DNA from: VBCK01 sp035511515
GTDB taxonomy: Bacteria; Pseudomonadota; Gammaproteobacteria; Burkholderiales; Burkholderiaceae_F
Assembly: GCA_035511515.1 (NCBI GenBank)
Contig: DATKFG010000141.1
Span: 1 to 21,317 of the forward strand
Length of the DNA stretch: 21,317 nucleotides
Reading direction: 5' to 3'
In this document: in pieces, positions 7,964 to 16,115 of the stretch
Layout: the number at the start of each line of letters is the position of its first letter
How positions within the stretch are numbered: the first letter of the stretch is position 1
The notes under the pieces: generated by a model
The model's database searches: none
What the model was told of the DNA's origin: nothing
The model's input: the letters and a program-made list of their open reading frames with translations, nothing else
Position numbers and translations under genes: made by a program

Positions 7964-10962
7964 GCCAGCCGTTCCGCACCGGCGGCGCAACGCTGGTCGA
8001 TCTCGGCGATCGGCTCGCATTCCGCTTCAACGGGCGCTCGCTGCAGGGCGTGCGCGGCGACACGCTGGCCTCGGCCCTGTTGGCCAATGGCGTGCACCTG
8101 GTGGGCCGCAGCTGGAAGTACCACCGGCCGCGCGGCATCCTGTCCGCCGGGGTCGAGGAGCCCAACGCGCTCGTTCAGCTGGAGCGGGATGCGCGATCGA
8201 TCCCGAATGCGCGCGCCACCGAAATCGAGCTGTACCCGGATCTGGACGCTGCGAGCGTGAACTGCTTTCCGGGGCCCGAACGCGACTGGATGGCGATCGC
8301 CGGCCTGGCCGCCGGGATGCTGCCGGCGGGTTTCTACTACAAGACGTTCAAGTGGCCTGGCCGCTGGTGGCCCGCCTATGAGCGCTGGATCCGTCGGGCC
8401 GCCGGCCTGGGCCGCGCGCCGCAGGCGGCCGACCCGGATACCTACGAGCGCCTGCACGCGCACTGCGATGTGCTGGTGGTCGGAGGCGGTCCGGCGGGGC
8501 TGGCGGCCGCGTTGGCGGCGGCGCGGCGCGGAGCGCGCGTGATACTGGCCGACGAGCGCGCCCGCCTCGGCGGAAGCCTGCACGCGGCCCGGCAGGCGAT
8601 CGAAGGGGCGCCGGCGCCGCAATGGCTGGCGCGGACGGTGGCCGAGCTCGCCCGGTCGCCCCAGGTGACGCTGCTCGAGCGCAGCACCGTCTTCGGCTAC
8701 CACGATTACAACCTGCTGACGGTTGCGCAGCGCTGCACCGATCATCTGGCGGCTCTCGCACGCGGCGGCGGTCCGCGCGAGCGCCTGTGGAAGGTGCAGG
8801 CGCGCCAGGTCGTGCTCGCCACCGGGGCGCACGAGCGGCCGCTGGTGTTCCGCAACAACGACCGGCCGGGGGTGATGCTGGCGCAGGCCGTGTCGACCTA
8901 CTTGCACGGATACGGCGTTCGCTGCGGAAGCCGCGCCGTGGTCTTCACCAACAACGATTCGGCCTACCAGACCGCGCTGGACCTGCACGCGGCCGGTGTC
9001 ACGGTCGCGGCCGTGGTCGATGCCCGTCCACGCGGCGCCGGTGCCATCGGCGATGCGGTGCGCGCGCAGCGCATCGAGGTGATCGCCGGTGCCGTCGTGG
9101 TCGACGCGGACGGATCGCTGCGTTTGAGCGGGGTCCACGTGGCGCCGTACGATGGCCACGCGGTGCAGGGCGCCGCGCGCGCGCTGGCGTGCGACCTGCT
9201 GGCAGTCTCGGGCGGATTTTCCCCGGTGGTTCATCTGCACGCGCAATCCGGCGGCCGCCCCCGGTGGGACGAGACGGCCTGCTGCTTCCGGCCGGGGCCC
9301 GTGGTGCAGGCCGAGCGTTCGGCCGGCGCCTGCGGCGGACCCGTGACGCTGCGCGAAGCGCTGCAGCAGGGCTGGCGCGCCGGCCACGAAGCGGCGAGCG
9401 CGGCCGGCATGGCCGCCGCGCCTGAAGGCACCGCCCCGGGCGCGCAGCCCGACGCCGCCCGCGAGGAGCCGCTGGCGGCGCTGTGGCAGGTACCGTCGCC
9501 AGCGCAAGGCGCCAAGGCGTTCGTGGACTTTCAAAACGACGTAACGGCGGCCGACATCGCCCTGGCCACGCGCGAAGGCTATTCGTCGATCGAGCTGGTC
9601 AAGCGCTACACCGCGGTCGGGTTCGGTACCGACCAGGGTAAGCTGGGCAACGTCAATGCGATGGCGATCGCCGCCGCTGCCAGCGGCCGCAGCATCGCCG
9701 AAACCGGCACCACCACCTACCGGCCCAACTACACGCCGGTGAGCTTCGGCGCGATCGCCGGGCGCGAGACCGGGCCCCTGTTCGATGCGGAGCGCAAGAC
9801 GGCGATGCACGAATGGCACGTCGCGCACGGCGCGGCGTTCGAGAACGTTGGGCAATGGAAACGGGCGTGGTACTACCCGCGCCACGGTGAATCGATGCAG
9901 CAGGCGGTACAGCGCGAATGCCGGGCGGTGCGCCAGGCCGTGGGCATCATGGACGTGTCGACACTGGGCAAGATCGATGCGCAGGGTCCGGACGCGGCCG
10001 TCTTCCTGGACTGGTTCTACACCGGCTCCTGGCAGGACCTGAAGGTCGGCCGCTGCCGGCTCGGATTGATGTGCGATGAGAACGGCATGGTGATGGACGA
10101 CGGCGTCGGCGTGCGGCTGGGCGAGCGCCACTTCTTGCTGACCACGACCACCGGAGGCGCTGCGCGGGTGCTCGGCTGGATGGAGCGCTGGCGGCAGACC
10201 GAATGGCCGCAGTTGCGGGTGCACCTGACCTCGGTCACCGACCAGTGGGCCGCCATCGCTCTGGCGGGACCCCTGAGCCGCCAGGTGCTGCAGGCCGCCG
10301 GCACCGACATCGATTGCTCGCGCGAGGCGTTCCCGTTCCTGCACCTGCGCAGCGGCGCCGTGGCCGGGGTGCCCGCGCGCGTGATGCGTGTGAGCTTTTC
10401 CGGCGAGCTCTGCTATGAGATCTACGTGCCGGCCGATCACGGCCGCGCCGTGTGGGAGGCGCTGGTGCAGGCCGGTGCGCCGCTCGGCATCACGCCGTAT
10501 GGCACCGAGACGATGCACGTGCTGCGCGCCGAGAAAGGCTACATCATCGTCGGCCAGGATACGGACGGCTCGGTGACGCCGATCGACCTGGGGATGGAGC
10601 GCTTCGTGTCGCGCACCAAGGACTTCCTCGGCAGGCGCTCGCTCGCCCGCTCCGACACGAGCCGGGCCGACCGCAAGCAACTGGTCGGCCTGCTGGCCGA
10701 CGACCCCGTACGGCTTCTCCCCGAGGGCGGCCAGATCGTGCAGGCGCCGGGCGCCGCACCGCCCGTGCCGATGGAAGGTCACGTCACATCCAGCTACGCC
10801 AGCGCCACCCTGGGACGTTCGATCGCGCTGGCGCTGGTGAAGTCGGGCCGCTCGCGCCTGGGCCAGACCGTGTTCGTCACGGTGGGCGATGGTTCGCTGG
10901 CACCGGCGCGGATTACCGAGCCGGTTTTCTACGACCCGCAGGGAGCCCGGCAACGTGTCTGA
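7960..10962 (+). CDS. soxA: Sarcosine oxidase alpha subunit (first set)
   Basis: This is the 1000-residue large subunit, the usual length for the family. Order of parts: residues ~18-75 form a ferredoxin-like fold without cluster cysteines (RLAFRFNGRSLQG, GRSWKYHRPRGIL), as is normal for SoxA. From ~170 to ~480 comes a nucleotide-binding oxidoreductase domain with VVGGGPAGLAAALAAA at 173-188 and ATGAHERPLVFRNNDRPGVM near 288-307, which binds NAD in characterised enzymes. A connecting region holds VKRYTAVGFGTDQGK near 547-561. From ~615 onward a GcvT-like folate domain (MDVSTLGKIDAQGP, GLMCDENGMVMDDGV, LTTTTGGAARV) takes the methyl group as 5,10-methylene-tetrahydrofolate. The start is ATG 7960 overlapping soxD. 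The GTG of soxG lies inside its last codons. Confidence 0.94.
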   Translation: MSQPFRTGGATLVDLGDRLAFRFNGRSLQGVRGDTLASALLANGVHLVGRSWKYHRPRGILSAGVEEPNALVQLERDARSIPNARATEIELYPDLDAASVNCFPGPERDWMAIAGLAAGMLPAGFYYKTFKWPGRWWPAYERWIRRAAGLGRAPQAADPDTYERLHAHCDVLVVGGGPAGLAAALAAARRGARVILADERARLGGSLHAARQAIEGAPAPQWLARTVAELARSPQVTLLERSTVFGYHDYNLLTVAQRCTDHLAALARGGGPRERLWKVQARQVVLATGAHERPLVFRNNDRPGVMLAQAVSTYLHGYGVRCGSRAVVFTNNDSAYQTALDLHAAGVTVAAVVDARPRGAGAIGDAVRAQRIEVIAGAVVVDADGSLRLSGVHVAPYDGHAVQGAARALACDLLAVSGGFSPVVHLHAQSGGRPRWDETACCFRPGPVVQAERSAGACGGPVTLREALQQGWRAGHEAASAAGMAAAPEGTAPGAQPDAAREEPLAALWQVPSPAQGAKAFVDFQNDVTAADIALATREGYSSIELVKRYTAVGFGTDQGKLGNVNAMAIAAAASGRSIAETGTTTYRPNYTPVSFGAIAGRETGPLFDAERKTAMHEWHVAHGAAFENVGQWKRAWYYPRHGESMQQAVQRECRAVRQAVGIMDVSTLGKIDAQGPDAAVFLDWFYTGSWQDLKVGRCRLGLMCDENGMVMDDGVGVRLGERHFLLTTTTGGAARVLGWMERWRQTEWPQLRVHLTSVTDQWAAIALAGPLSRQVLQAAGTDIDCSREAFPFLHLRSGAVAGVPARVMRVSFSGELCYEIYVPADHGRAVWEALVQAGAPLGITPYGTETMHVLRAEKGYIIVGQDTDGSVTPIDLGMERFVSRTKDFLGRRSLARSDTSRADRKQLVGLLADDPVRLLPEGGQIVQAPGAAPPVPMEGHVTSSYASATLGRSIALALVKSGRSRLGQTVFVTVGDGSLAPARITEPVFYDPQGARQRV

Positions 10963-11563
10963 AGCCTTGCCAGGGCGCAGCCCGCTCGCGGCCCGGATCG
11001 ATGCAGGGGGCCTGGTGCGATTCGTGGCGCCGGGCGTGCGCCTGCAGGAGCGCGCGTTTCTCGGTCACATCGGCGTACGCTGTGACCCGGCCGATGCCGC
11101 CTTGACCGACGCGCTCGAACGCGCGCTCGGCTGCAGCCTGCCGCGCGCACCCAACACGTTCCAGGTGGCTGCGGCCGCACACAAAGTGCTGTGGCTCGGC
11201 CCCGATGAATGGCTCATCGTCGCCCCGGAAGGCCGTCAGGGCGCGCTGGCGCAGGCGCTGCGGCAGGCGGCGGGCGACGGTTTCGCGGCGGTGGTCGAGC
11301 TCGGATCGGGCCAGACCGTGATCGAGATAGCCGGCGCGCGGGCGCGCGAAGTGATCGCGAAGGGATGTCCGCTGGACCTGCATCCGCGCGCTTTCGGATC
11401 GGGGCGCTGCGCGCAGTCGCGACTGGCCCGGACGCTGGTGACGCTCGTGCAGGTGGACGATGCGCCGACCTTCGAACTGATCGTGCGGCGCAGCTTCGCC
11501 GATTATCTGTGGCAGTGGCTGCTGGATGCCTGCCGGCATCCGGTCGAGCCACGCTTCGTGTGA
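10955..11563 (+). CDS. soxG: Sarcosine oxidase gamma subunit (first set)
   Basis: This 202-residue subunit has a GcvT-related fold without its own cofactor and completes the sarcosine oxidase tetramer. Recognisable family segments are LAARIDAGGLVRFVAPGV near residues 9-26, LWLGPDEWLIVAP near 73-85, VELGSGQTVIEIAG near 106-119, KGCPLDLHPRAF near 128-139, and the C-terminal IVRRSFADYLWQWLLDA. The chosen start is GTG 10955, inside the 3' end of soxA (8-base overlap), with CAGGGA at 10939-10944 as a plausible ribosome site; it gives the ordinary length. The protein is less conserved than the other subunits, but context leaves little doubt. The next gene on the strand (DUF1329) begins 10 bases after its stop. 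Confidence 0.9.
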   Translation: MSEALPGRSPLAARIDAGGLVRFVAPGVRLQERAFLGHIGVRCDPADAALTDALERALGCSLPRAPNTFQVAAAAHKVLWLGPDEWLIVAPEGRQGALAQALRQAAGDGFAAVVELGSGQTVIEIAGARAREVIAKGCPLDLHPRAFGSGRCAQSRLARTLVTLVQVDDAPTFELIVRRSFADYLWQWLLDACRHPVEPRFV

Positions 11564-11573
11564 AGGGCAGACG

Positions 11574-12983
11574 ATGACGAAACGATCGGCGGCGGCGCTG
11601 TGCGTGTTCGCGCTGGGATTGGGCGCGGCCCCTGGGGTGAGCGTAACGGCGGCGGTAACGCCGGAGCAGGCCGATCACCTGGGCAAGGACCTGACTGCGA
11701 TCGGAGCCGAGCGCGCCGGCAACCCCGACGGCACGATCCCGGCCTACGAAGGCGGCGAGGCCCCGCTTGCGGGGTGGAGCTGGGGCAAGGTGCGCTCGCG
11801 CTATTCGAAGTTCAAGGACGAGCAGCCGCTGTTTTCGATCGACGCGTCCAACGTCGAGCGCTACGCCCCGCATCTGACCGAGGCGCAGATCACGGCCCTG
11901 AAGACGGTGCCCGGCTACCGGATGGACATCTACCCATCGCATCGCACCTGCAACATCGACCCGGCCTATGCCGAGCGAACACGGCAGAACGCGACCGAAG
12001 CGCGTATCGGCGCCGACGGGTGGAGCCTGGAGCACGCCAAAACGGCGGGCGTGCCCTTTCCGATTCCGCAGTCCGGCGTGGAAGCGATGTACAACGCGCG
12101 CATGCGGCCCCAGGGGATCGGCTACCGGCTGGTCAACGGCAGCACGATCATCAGCCCGCCGCCGGGCAGCCGGGACTTCACCTCGTATGTGTGGAACTTC
12201 GAGACGTTCGTGTCGTCGCAAAGCATCGAGAGGCCGGCGGTCGAGTCCGGCGGCGCGGTGGACTTTTATGTTCACTACACCTACATGGAACCGGCGGCGA
12301 TGCGCGGTCAGGCGTTCATCGGGATCAGTTTCGAGAACAAGGATCCGGAGTCGTACTTCTACTTTCCCGGCCAGCGCCGGGTCCGGCGGCTGCCGAACTA
12401 CGTGTTCGACGCACCGGTGGTCGGCTATGAGAACCAGTACCTGAACGACGAGCAGCTGATGCTGTGGTCGACGCTGGACCGGTTCGAGTACCGCCTGGTG
12501 GGCAAGCAGGAGATCTACCTGCAGAACAACTCGCTCCGGATGCACGACTTCGATGCGAAGCGGGACCAGGTGTTCGGCAAGGATTTCGTCAATCCGGCAT
12601 ACCACCGCTTCGAGCTGCACCGTGCCTGGGTGGTCGACGCGCGGCTGAAGGCCGGTTTCCACCACCTGGTGCCGCACCGGGTCTACTACCTGGACGAAGA
12701 CAGCTGGAGCATTGCCGCGGTGACCGAATACGACCAGAGCGGCAAGGTGTGGAAGCTGATGGAGTCCTCGCAGATCCCGATCTGGGAACTGGGTGGAAGC
12801 TGCGGATACGTGGGCTACACGATCTGGGACCTGAAAGGGGGTCGCTACGTGACCGACTTCAGCGTAATCGGCACCGGGGGCGACGCCAAGTGGATCCGCG
12901 CCGGAGATCCCGACGCAAAGGAGCCGCCGTTCAAGGCCGACTTCTACACGCCGGAGACGCTCAGGGCCATTTCCGAGCGCTGA
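11574..12983 (+). CDS. DUF1329 family secreted/outer-membrane-associated protein
   Basis: This 469-residue protein belongs to the DUF1329 family, whose members are thought to be periplasmic or outer-membrane associated with a LolB/LppX-like fold; their function is not established. Residues 1-27 look like a cleavable signal peptide (basic start, then AALCVFALGLGAAPG) with no clear lipobox near the cleavage site. The mature part opens with the family hallmark VTPEQADHLGKDLTAIGAERAGN followed by DGTIPAYEGG. Later marks include FPIPQSGVEAMYNARMR, YFYFPGQRRVRRLPNYVFD (near 260-280), a run of Arg/Tyr-rich strands, and WDLKGGRYVTDF near the end. The start is ATG 11574, 10 bases after soxG, so read-through from the sox operon is likely. 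The usual DUF1302 outer-membrane partner is not adjacent. It is convergent with the PQQ dehydrogenase, with 14 bases between the stops. A link to betaine breakdown is not shown by the sequence. Confidence 0.85.
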   Translation: MTKRSAAALCVFALGLGAAPGVSVTAAVTPEQADHLGKDLTAIGAERAGNPDGTIPAYEGGEAPLAGWSWGKVRSRYSKFKDEQPLFSIDASNVERYAPHLTEAQITALKTVPGYRMDIYPSHRTCNIDPAYAERTRQNATEARIGADGWSLEHAKTAGVPFPIPQSGVEAMYNARMRPQGIGYRLVNGSTIISPPPGSRDFTSYVWNFETFVSSQSIERPAVESGGAVDFYVHYTYMEPAAMRGQAFIGISFENKDPESYFYFPGQRRVRRLPNYVFDAPVVGYENQYLNDEQLMLWSTLDRFEYRLVGKQEIYLQNNSLRMHDFDAKRDQVFGKDFVNPAYHRFELHRAWVVDARLKAGFHHLVPHRVYYLDEDSWSIAAVTEYDQSGKVWKLMESSQIPIWELGGSCGYVGYTIWDLKGGRYVTDFSVIGTGGDAKWIRAGDPDAKEPPFKADFYTPETLRAISER

Positions 12984-12997
12984 GTCGCCGGGCGGCG

Positions 12998-15163
12998 CTA
13001 TCGTGCGGCGGCGCCCTGTTCCTCCCGGTACAGCTGCCACGACTGGTCCAGCAGATAGGCCGAGATTGCCGTCAGATCGGGCTCGCCGAGCACATCGTCG
13101 AAGTGCCCCATTCCGTTGGCGGCGCGCTGTCCTTCCAGCACGATGGCCTTCAGCGACGAGCGCACCGCCGGATCGATCCGGCGCAGATCGGGCGTGATCG
13201 ACGGCCCGAATACGTGGCAGCGCGAGCAGTACATGGTGAACAGCCGCTCGCCCTCCCGGATGGTTTGCGCCGATGCCGGGTTCTGCGGCGGCAGCGATAC
13301 CGGGATCGTGACGCGCTCCGGCGGCCTCGGCACCGCGCCGCCGTCCAGGCGGAACGCGATGATCCGGTTCTCGTTGATGTACTTCGAGGCGATGGTCGTG
13401 GGCGGGATCGGCGCGTAAATTGCGACTCCTCCGTAGCCGGCCTGCACAGCGACGTACTGGATGCCGTCGACCGCATACGTGATCGGCGCCGAGCCCAGGT
13501 GGCTGCCGGTCGGAACGCAGGTCAGCCGTCGGCCGCGGTCGGCGGTGTAGGCGCACAGATCACCGTTGGCCAGACCTTGAAACACCAGGTTGCCCGCGGT
13601 CGACAGAATGCCGCCGTCCCAGACTGAGTAACCGTCGGAGGTCCTTTTCTCCCACACGGTCTTGCGCGCAACCGGGTCCCAGGCACGCAGCACGTTGTGC
13701 ACATCGGGCGCGCGGCGCCTGGGGCCGTAGACCGGCAGCTTGCCGAACACCGATTCCATCGATTGCGGGTCGTACGCCTTGTCCGGAATGATGCCGTTGA
13801 CCGAGAAAAATCCATCGAGAAAGTCGACGCTGCCCCCGTTGTGCGCCAGATCGACGAACACGTTGGGGGCTTCGTTCACGGGGATGTAAACGAGGCCGGT
13901 GCGCGGGCTGAACGACATCGGCGGCCAGGTGTGAGCGCCCAGCACGCTCGGGTAGGCCAGCACAGGCCCGTTGTGGTACTCGGCGGCCGGCGCCAGCACG
14001 GGGCGGCCGGTTGTCGCGTCGACGCGCGAAGCCCAGGTGACCGTGGCGAAATTCCTGGCCGAATACAGCTTTCCGCTGGCACGGTCGAGCACGTAGAAAA
14101 ATCCGTTCTTGTTCGCCTGCATCAGCACCTTGCGCGCCTTGCCGTCGATTCTCAGATCGGCCAATACGAATTTCTGCACCGCGTCGTAGTCCCATTCGTC
14201 GCCCGGCGTGGCCTGGTAGTACCAGGCCATCCGGCCCGTATCGGCGTTCAACGCGATGATCGAGGCGACGAACAGATTGTCCTGGCGCGTGCGCCCGCGC
14301 TGGCGGCTGTCGTACGGGGCCGCATTGCCGGTGCCGATGTAGACGAGGTTCAGGTCCGGGTCGTACGCCATCCCGTCCCAGACGGTGCCGCCGCCGCGAT
14401 ATTCGGGATTGCGCTGCGGATCCCAGGTCCGGGCGGCCAGCTCCAGCTCCGGATGCTCCAACGGCGCGCCGGGCGCGCCCGGCACCGTGAAGAACCGCCA
14501 CATCAGCGCGCCCGAAGTGAGGTCGTAGGCCGAAACGTAGCCGCGCACGCCTCCGATGCCCATGTCGCCGCCCCCGTTGCCGATCACGACCGCGTGGCCC
14601 GCGATCTGCGGCGCGCCGGTGCTCGAGTACTGCAGGCTGTGGTCGACGATCGTGTCGACCTCCCAGATCTTCGCGCCGGTGCCCGCGTCGAGGGCAAACA
14701 GCCGCCCGTCGACCGCGGCGACGTACACACGGCCTGCCCACACCGCCACGCCGCGATTGAGCAGGTCGCAGCACGGATAGCGGCCGGCCTGGCCATGCAC
14801 CTTCGGATCGAACTTCCACAGCTGCTGGCCGTTGGCGGCCGTCAATGCATACACGTAGCCCCAGGTGCCCGAGGTGTACATCACGCCGTCGACCACGATC
14901 GGGCTGGCTTCCTGGCCGCGATACGTTCCCAGGTCGTAGTCCCAGGCGAAGCCCAGGCGCTTGACGTTGTGCTCGTTGATGGCCGCCAGCGGCGAGTAAT
15001 AGGCGCCGCTTCGATCACGGCCCAGCGCAAGCCAGTTCTGCGGTTCCTGGGCGGATGCCTTCAAGCGGGCCTCGTCGACCCGGCCGAACCCGTCCGCGCC
15101 GAGGGCGGCGCAGGCCGCGATCCAGGACAGAGCGAACGTTGCGATCTGCTTAGCGCTGCGCAT
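12998..15163 (-). CDS. PQQ-dependent quinohemoprotein alcohol dehydrogenase (type II, C-terminal cytochrome c)
   Basis: This is a periplasmic pyrroloquinoline-quinone dehydrogenase that should oxidise an alcohol or aldehyde and pass electrons to its own heme c. Residues 1-23 are a signal peptide. Residues ~25-610 form the eight-bladed propeller: vicinal Cys131-Cys132 (active-site disulfide), Asn280 in GTGNAAPYD, catalytic Asp325 in DEWDYD, Lys352 in NKNGFFYVLDR, and WDGGILSTAGNLVFQG near 515-530. Residues ~632-705 are a cytochrome c domain with CSRCH at 646-650 and probable axial Met685. Two oddities at the metal site: the position of the usual Glu ligand holds Asp200 with a ~3-residue insertion (GGGDMGIGGVRG, 197-208), and Asp327 sits two residues after the catalytic Asp, as in lanthanide-dependent enzymes. 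The start is ATG 15163, 8 bases after GGAGGAGG; the in-frame ATG at 15181 lies ahead of that site. The substrate is unknown. Confidence 0.88.
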   Translation of the reverse strand: MRSAKQIATFALSWIAACAALGADGFGRVDEARLKASAQEPQNWLALGRDRSGAYYSPLAAINEHNVKRLGFAWDYDLGTYRGQEASPIVVDGVMYTSGTWGYVYALTAANGQQLWKFDPKVHGQAGRYPCCDLLNRGVAVWAGRVYVAAVDGRLFALDAGTGAKIWEVDTIVDHSLQYSSTGAPQIAGHAVVIGNGGGDMGIGGVRGYVSAYDLTSGALMWRFFTVPGAPGAPLEHPELELAARTWDPQRNPEYRGGGTVWDGMAYDPDLNLVYIGTGNAAPYDSRQRGRTRQDNLFVASIIALNADTGRMAWYYQATPGDEWDYDAVQKFVLADLRIDGKARKVLMQANKNGFFYVLDRASGKLYSARNFATVTWASRVDATTGRPVLAPAAEYHNGPVLAYPSVLGAHTWPPMSFSPRTGLVYIPVNEAPNVFVDLAHNGGSVDFLDGFFSVNGIIPDKAYDPQSMESVFGKLPVYGPRRRAPDVHNVLRAWDPVARKTVWEKRTSDGYSVWDGGILSTAGNLVFQGLANGDLCAYTADRGRRLTCVPTGSHLGSAPITYAVDGIQYVAVQAGYGGVAIYAPIPPTTIASKYINENRIIAFRLDGGAVPRPPERVTIPVSLPPQNPASAQTIREGERLFTMYCSRCHVFGPSITPDLRRIDPAVRSSLKAIVLEGQRAANGMGHFDDVLGEPDLTAISAYLLDQSWQLYREEQGAAAR

Positions 15164-15171
15164 GCGGCCAG

Positions 15172-15179
15172 CCTCCTCC
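15172..15179 (-). promoter_or_regulatory. Ribosome binding site deciding the PQQ dehydrogenase start
   Basis: On the minus strand, GGAGGAGG lies 8 bases upstream of ATG 15163. This is a near-ideal Shine-Dalgarno match and selects that codon over the in-frame ATG at 15181, which would put six acidic/neutral residues before the signal peptide. Confidence 0.75.
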
Positions 15180-15267
15180 ATGTCGCGCCAACCTTAAGGC
15201 GCGCTCGGGTTAAATCCGGTGGCGGGATACCGTCTCTGCGGCCTTACCCCGGAAATGCGTCATTAAA

Positions 15268-15296
15268 GCCTGCAATCTTAGGTCGATGTTGCAGGC
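15268..15296. repeat. Perfect 8-base inverted repeat upstream of the PQQ dehydrogenase (possible operator)
   Basis: The arms GCCTGCAA (15268-15275) and TTGCAGGC (15289-15296) are exact reverse complements with a 13-base spacer. They sit about 105-135 bases upstream of the PQQ dehydrogenase ATG, a usual distance for a regulator site. The 13-base spacer is wide for a single operator dimer, so either a regulator with separated half-sites or chance is possible. Confidence 0.4.
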
Positions 15297-15521
15297 GTGC
15301 TGGACGTCGACGACATCACCTTCGAGGACCTGCTGGCCTACGAGCCCGCCGGCGTTGCGCCGCCCAGCACATTCAAGCAACTGCTTGCCGATGGTTTCCC
15401 GCACCGAGGTGGCCTGGAAGGGCTTGCGGCGATCCAGCGCATGCCGGATCCGGGACCGGAGCTGGCTGCCGTGCAGCGGGGCTTTCTTCAGATTCTTAAG
15501 TTGCAAAAGATCTCGCTTTAG
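15297..15521 (+). CDS. Short open frame, possible small gene or remnant of an unrecognised gene
   Basis: This is a 74-residue plus-strand frame starting at GTG 15297 (VLDVDDITFEDLLAYEPAG...). The first ~20 codons end almost always in G or C, as in the true genes around it, and the acidic, mixed peptide looks like real protein. From about residue 25 this codon pattern weakens, and the last codons (CTT, ATT, CTT, TTG, CAA) differ from the neighbours. No ribosome site is obvious, and I recognise no domain. It could be the end of a decayed gene, a genuine small protein, or chance in GC-rich DNA; an overlapping minus-strand frame exists. Confidence 0.22.
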   Translation: MLDVDDITFEDLLAYEPAGVAPPSTFKQLLADGFPHRGGLEGLAAIQRMPDPGPELAAVQRGFLQILKLQKISL

Positions 15522-15543
15522 CTCCGACACGGGTGAGCTCGCT

Positions 15544-16065
15544 TCACCCGCCAGGGCTGGACCGGCCAGCCCATCGGCCGAGACTCCGCGCGAGCAGCGA
15601 CCACAGCGCCTGGAACAGCAGCCAGACCACCAGCGCGAACACCACGGCGAACACGATCCCTTCGGCAGACAGCGCGAACGTCGGCACCCAGTCGCTCAGG
15701 GTCGCACGCGCCAGGCCGACATCGGCGTGCAGCGCCAGGTAAGCGGCCTGATGAAACAGGCTGCCCTGTAGAGCGTCGACCGCCGTCTGCAGTTGTTGGA
15801 CCGTGGTCACGAGGGCCCGGATCACCGAGCCCTCCGAGTGAAACGTGGGGTCGACGCTGTTCAGGTGGTACTGAATCAGCCGCTCGATATCGCCCTGATA
15901 AGACTGCTCGGCGATTTTCTGCCAGGGTTCCAGATCCAGCCGCGCCTGATCCAGACGGCCGCCCAGCCGCTGGCGATACTGCGCGATGAATCCGGGAACC
16001 AGACCGCCGGCCACCACGGTGCCCGCCAGAAGCAGCCGGTCGATCAGGCCGCGCACGAAAGACAT
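15544..16065 (-). CDS. DUF2937 family small membrane protein
   Basis: This 173-residue protein has the DUF2937 layout: an N-terminal membrane segment (residues ~8-26, IDRLLLAGTVVAGGLVPGF), the family's VPGFIAQYRQRLGGRLDQA stretch, a charged helical middle (about 40-115, with LVTTVQQLQTAVDALQ likely to form a coiled coil), and a second membrane segment (134-156). The predicted topology is two helices with a soluble loop between them; the function is unknown. ATG 16065 is chosen because the membrane helix follows at once and a purine-rich GGGGA lies upstream; a longer frame to 16170 adds 35 unfamily-like residues and runs into the regulator gene. It lies 50 bases downstream of the XRE-cupin gene on the same strand and may share its transcript. 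Confidence 0.75.
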   Translation of the reverse strand: MSFVRGLIDRLLLAGTVVAGGLVPGFIAQYRQRLGGRLDQARLDLEPWQKIAEQSYQGDIERLIQYHLNSVDPTFHSEGSVIRALVTTVQQLQTAVDALQGSLFHQAAYLALHADVGLARATLSDWVPTFALSAEGIVFAVVFALVVWLLFQALWSLLARSLGRWAGRSSPGG

Positions 16066-16115
16066 GTCGATCGTCCCCGCGTTTCCCGTACCGTGCGGTC
16101 CCCAGGACAGCCGCG

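Larger units (their letters stand above)
15182..15543. other. About 360-base stretch without a confident gene
   Basis: This lies between the start of the PQQ dehydrogenase and the end of the DUF2937 gene, both on the minus strand. It should contain the PQQ gene's promoter, but I see no convincing -35/-10 pair. It contains an inverted repeat (15268-15296), a short plus-strand open frame (15297-15521) and an overlapping minus-strand open frame (15210-15530, GTG start, 106 residues) with no recognisable family. A 7-base inverted repeat (15530-15536 with 15544-15550) spans the DUF2937 stop and could mark its transcript end, but lacks a U-tract. The stretch around 15485-15525 is clearly less GC-rich than the surroundings. 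Confidence 0.5.

Noticed and set aside
7960..8200. Missing cluster cysteines in the ferredoxin-like domain of SoxA as a novelty
   Set aside because: The family as a whole lacks those cysteines; both SoxA copies here are typical.
7906..10953. Antisense open frame of over 1000 residues opposite soxA
   Set aside because: It is the mirror of soxA in GC-rich DNA; the peptide is Arg/His/Gly/Gln-rich low-complexity with no domain, while the plus strand encodes a full conserved protein.
13697..15499. 600-residue plus-strand frame across the PQQ dehydrogenase
   Set aside because: Shadow of the minus-strand dehydrogenase, which has signal peptide, ribosome site and heme motif; the plus frame has no family features.
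15530..15550. Inverted repeat at the end of the DUF2937 gene as an intrinsic terminator
   Set aside because: The stem is only 7 base pairs, overlaps the stop codon, and no T-tract follows on the minus strand.
15286..15771. 161-residue plus-strand frame overlapping the DUF2937 gene
   Set aside because: It is in a different frame from the better-looking short frame, is Arg/Gln/His-rich, and covers the 3' half of the DUF2937 gene antisense.
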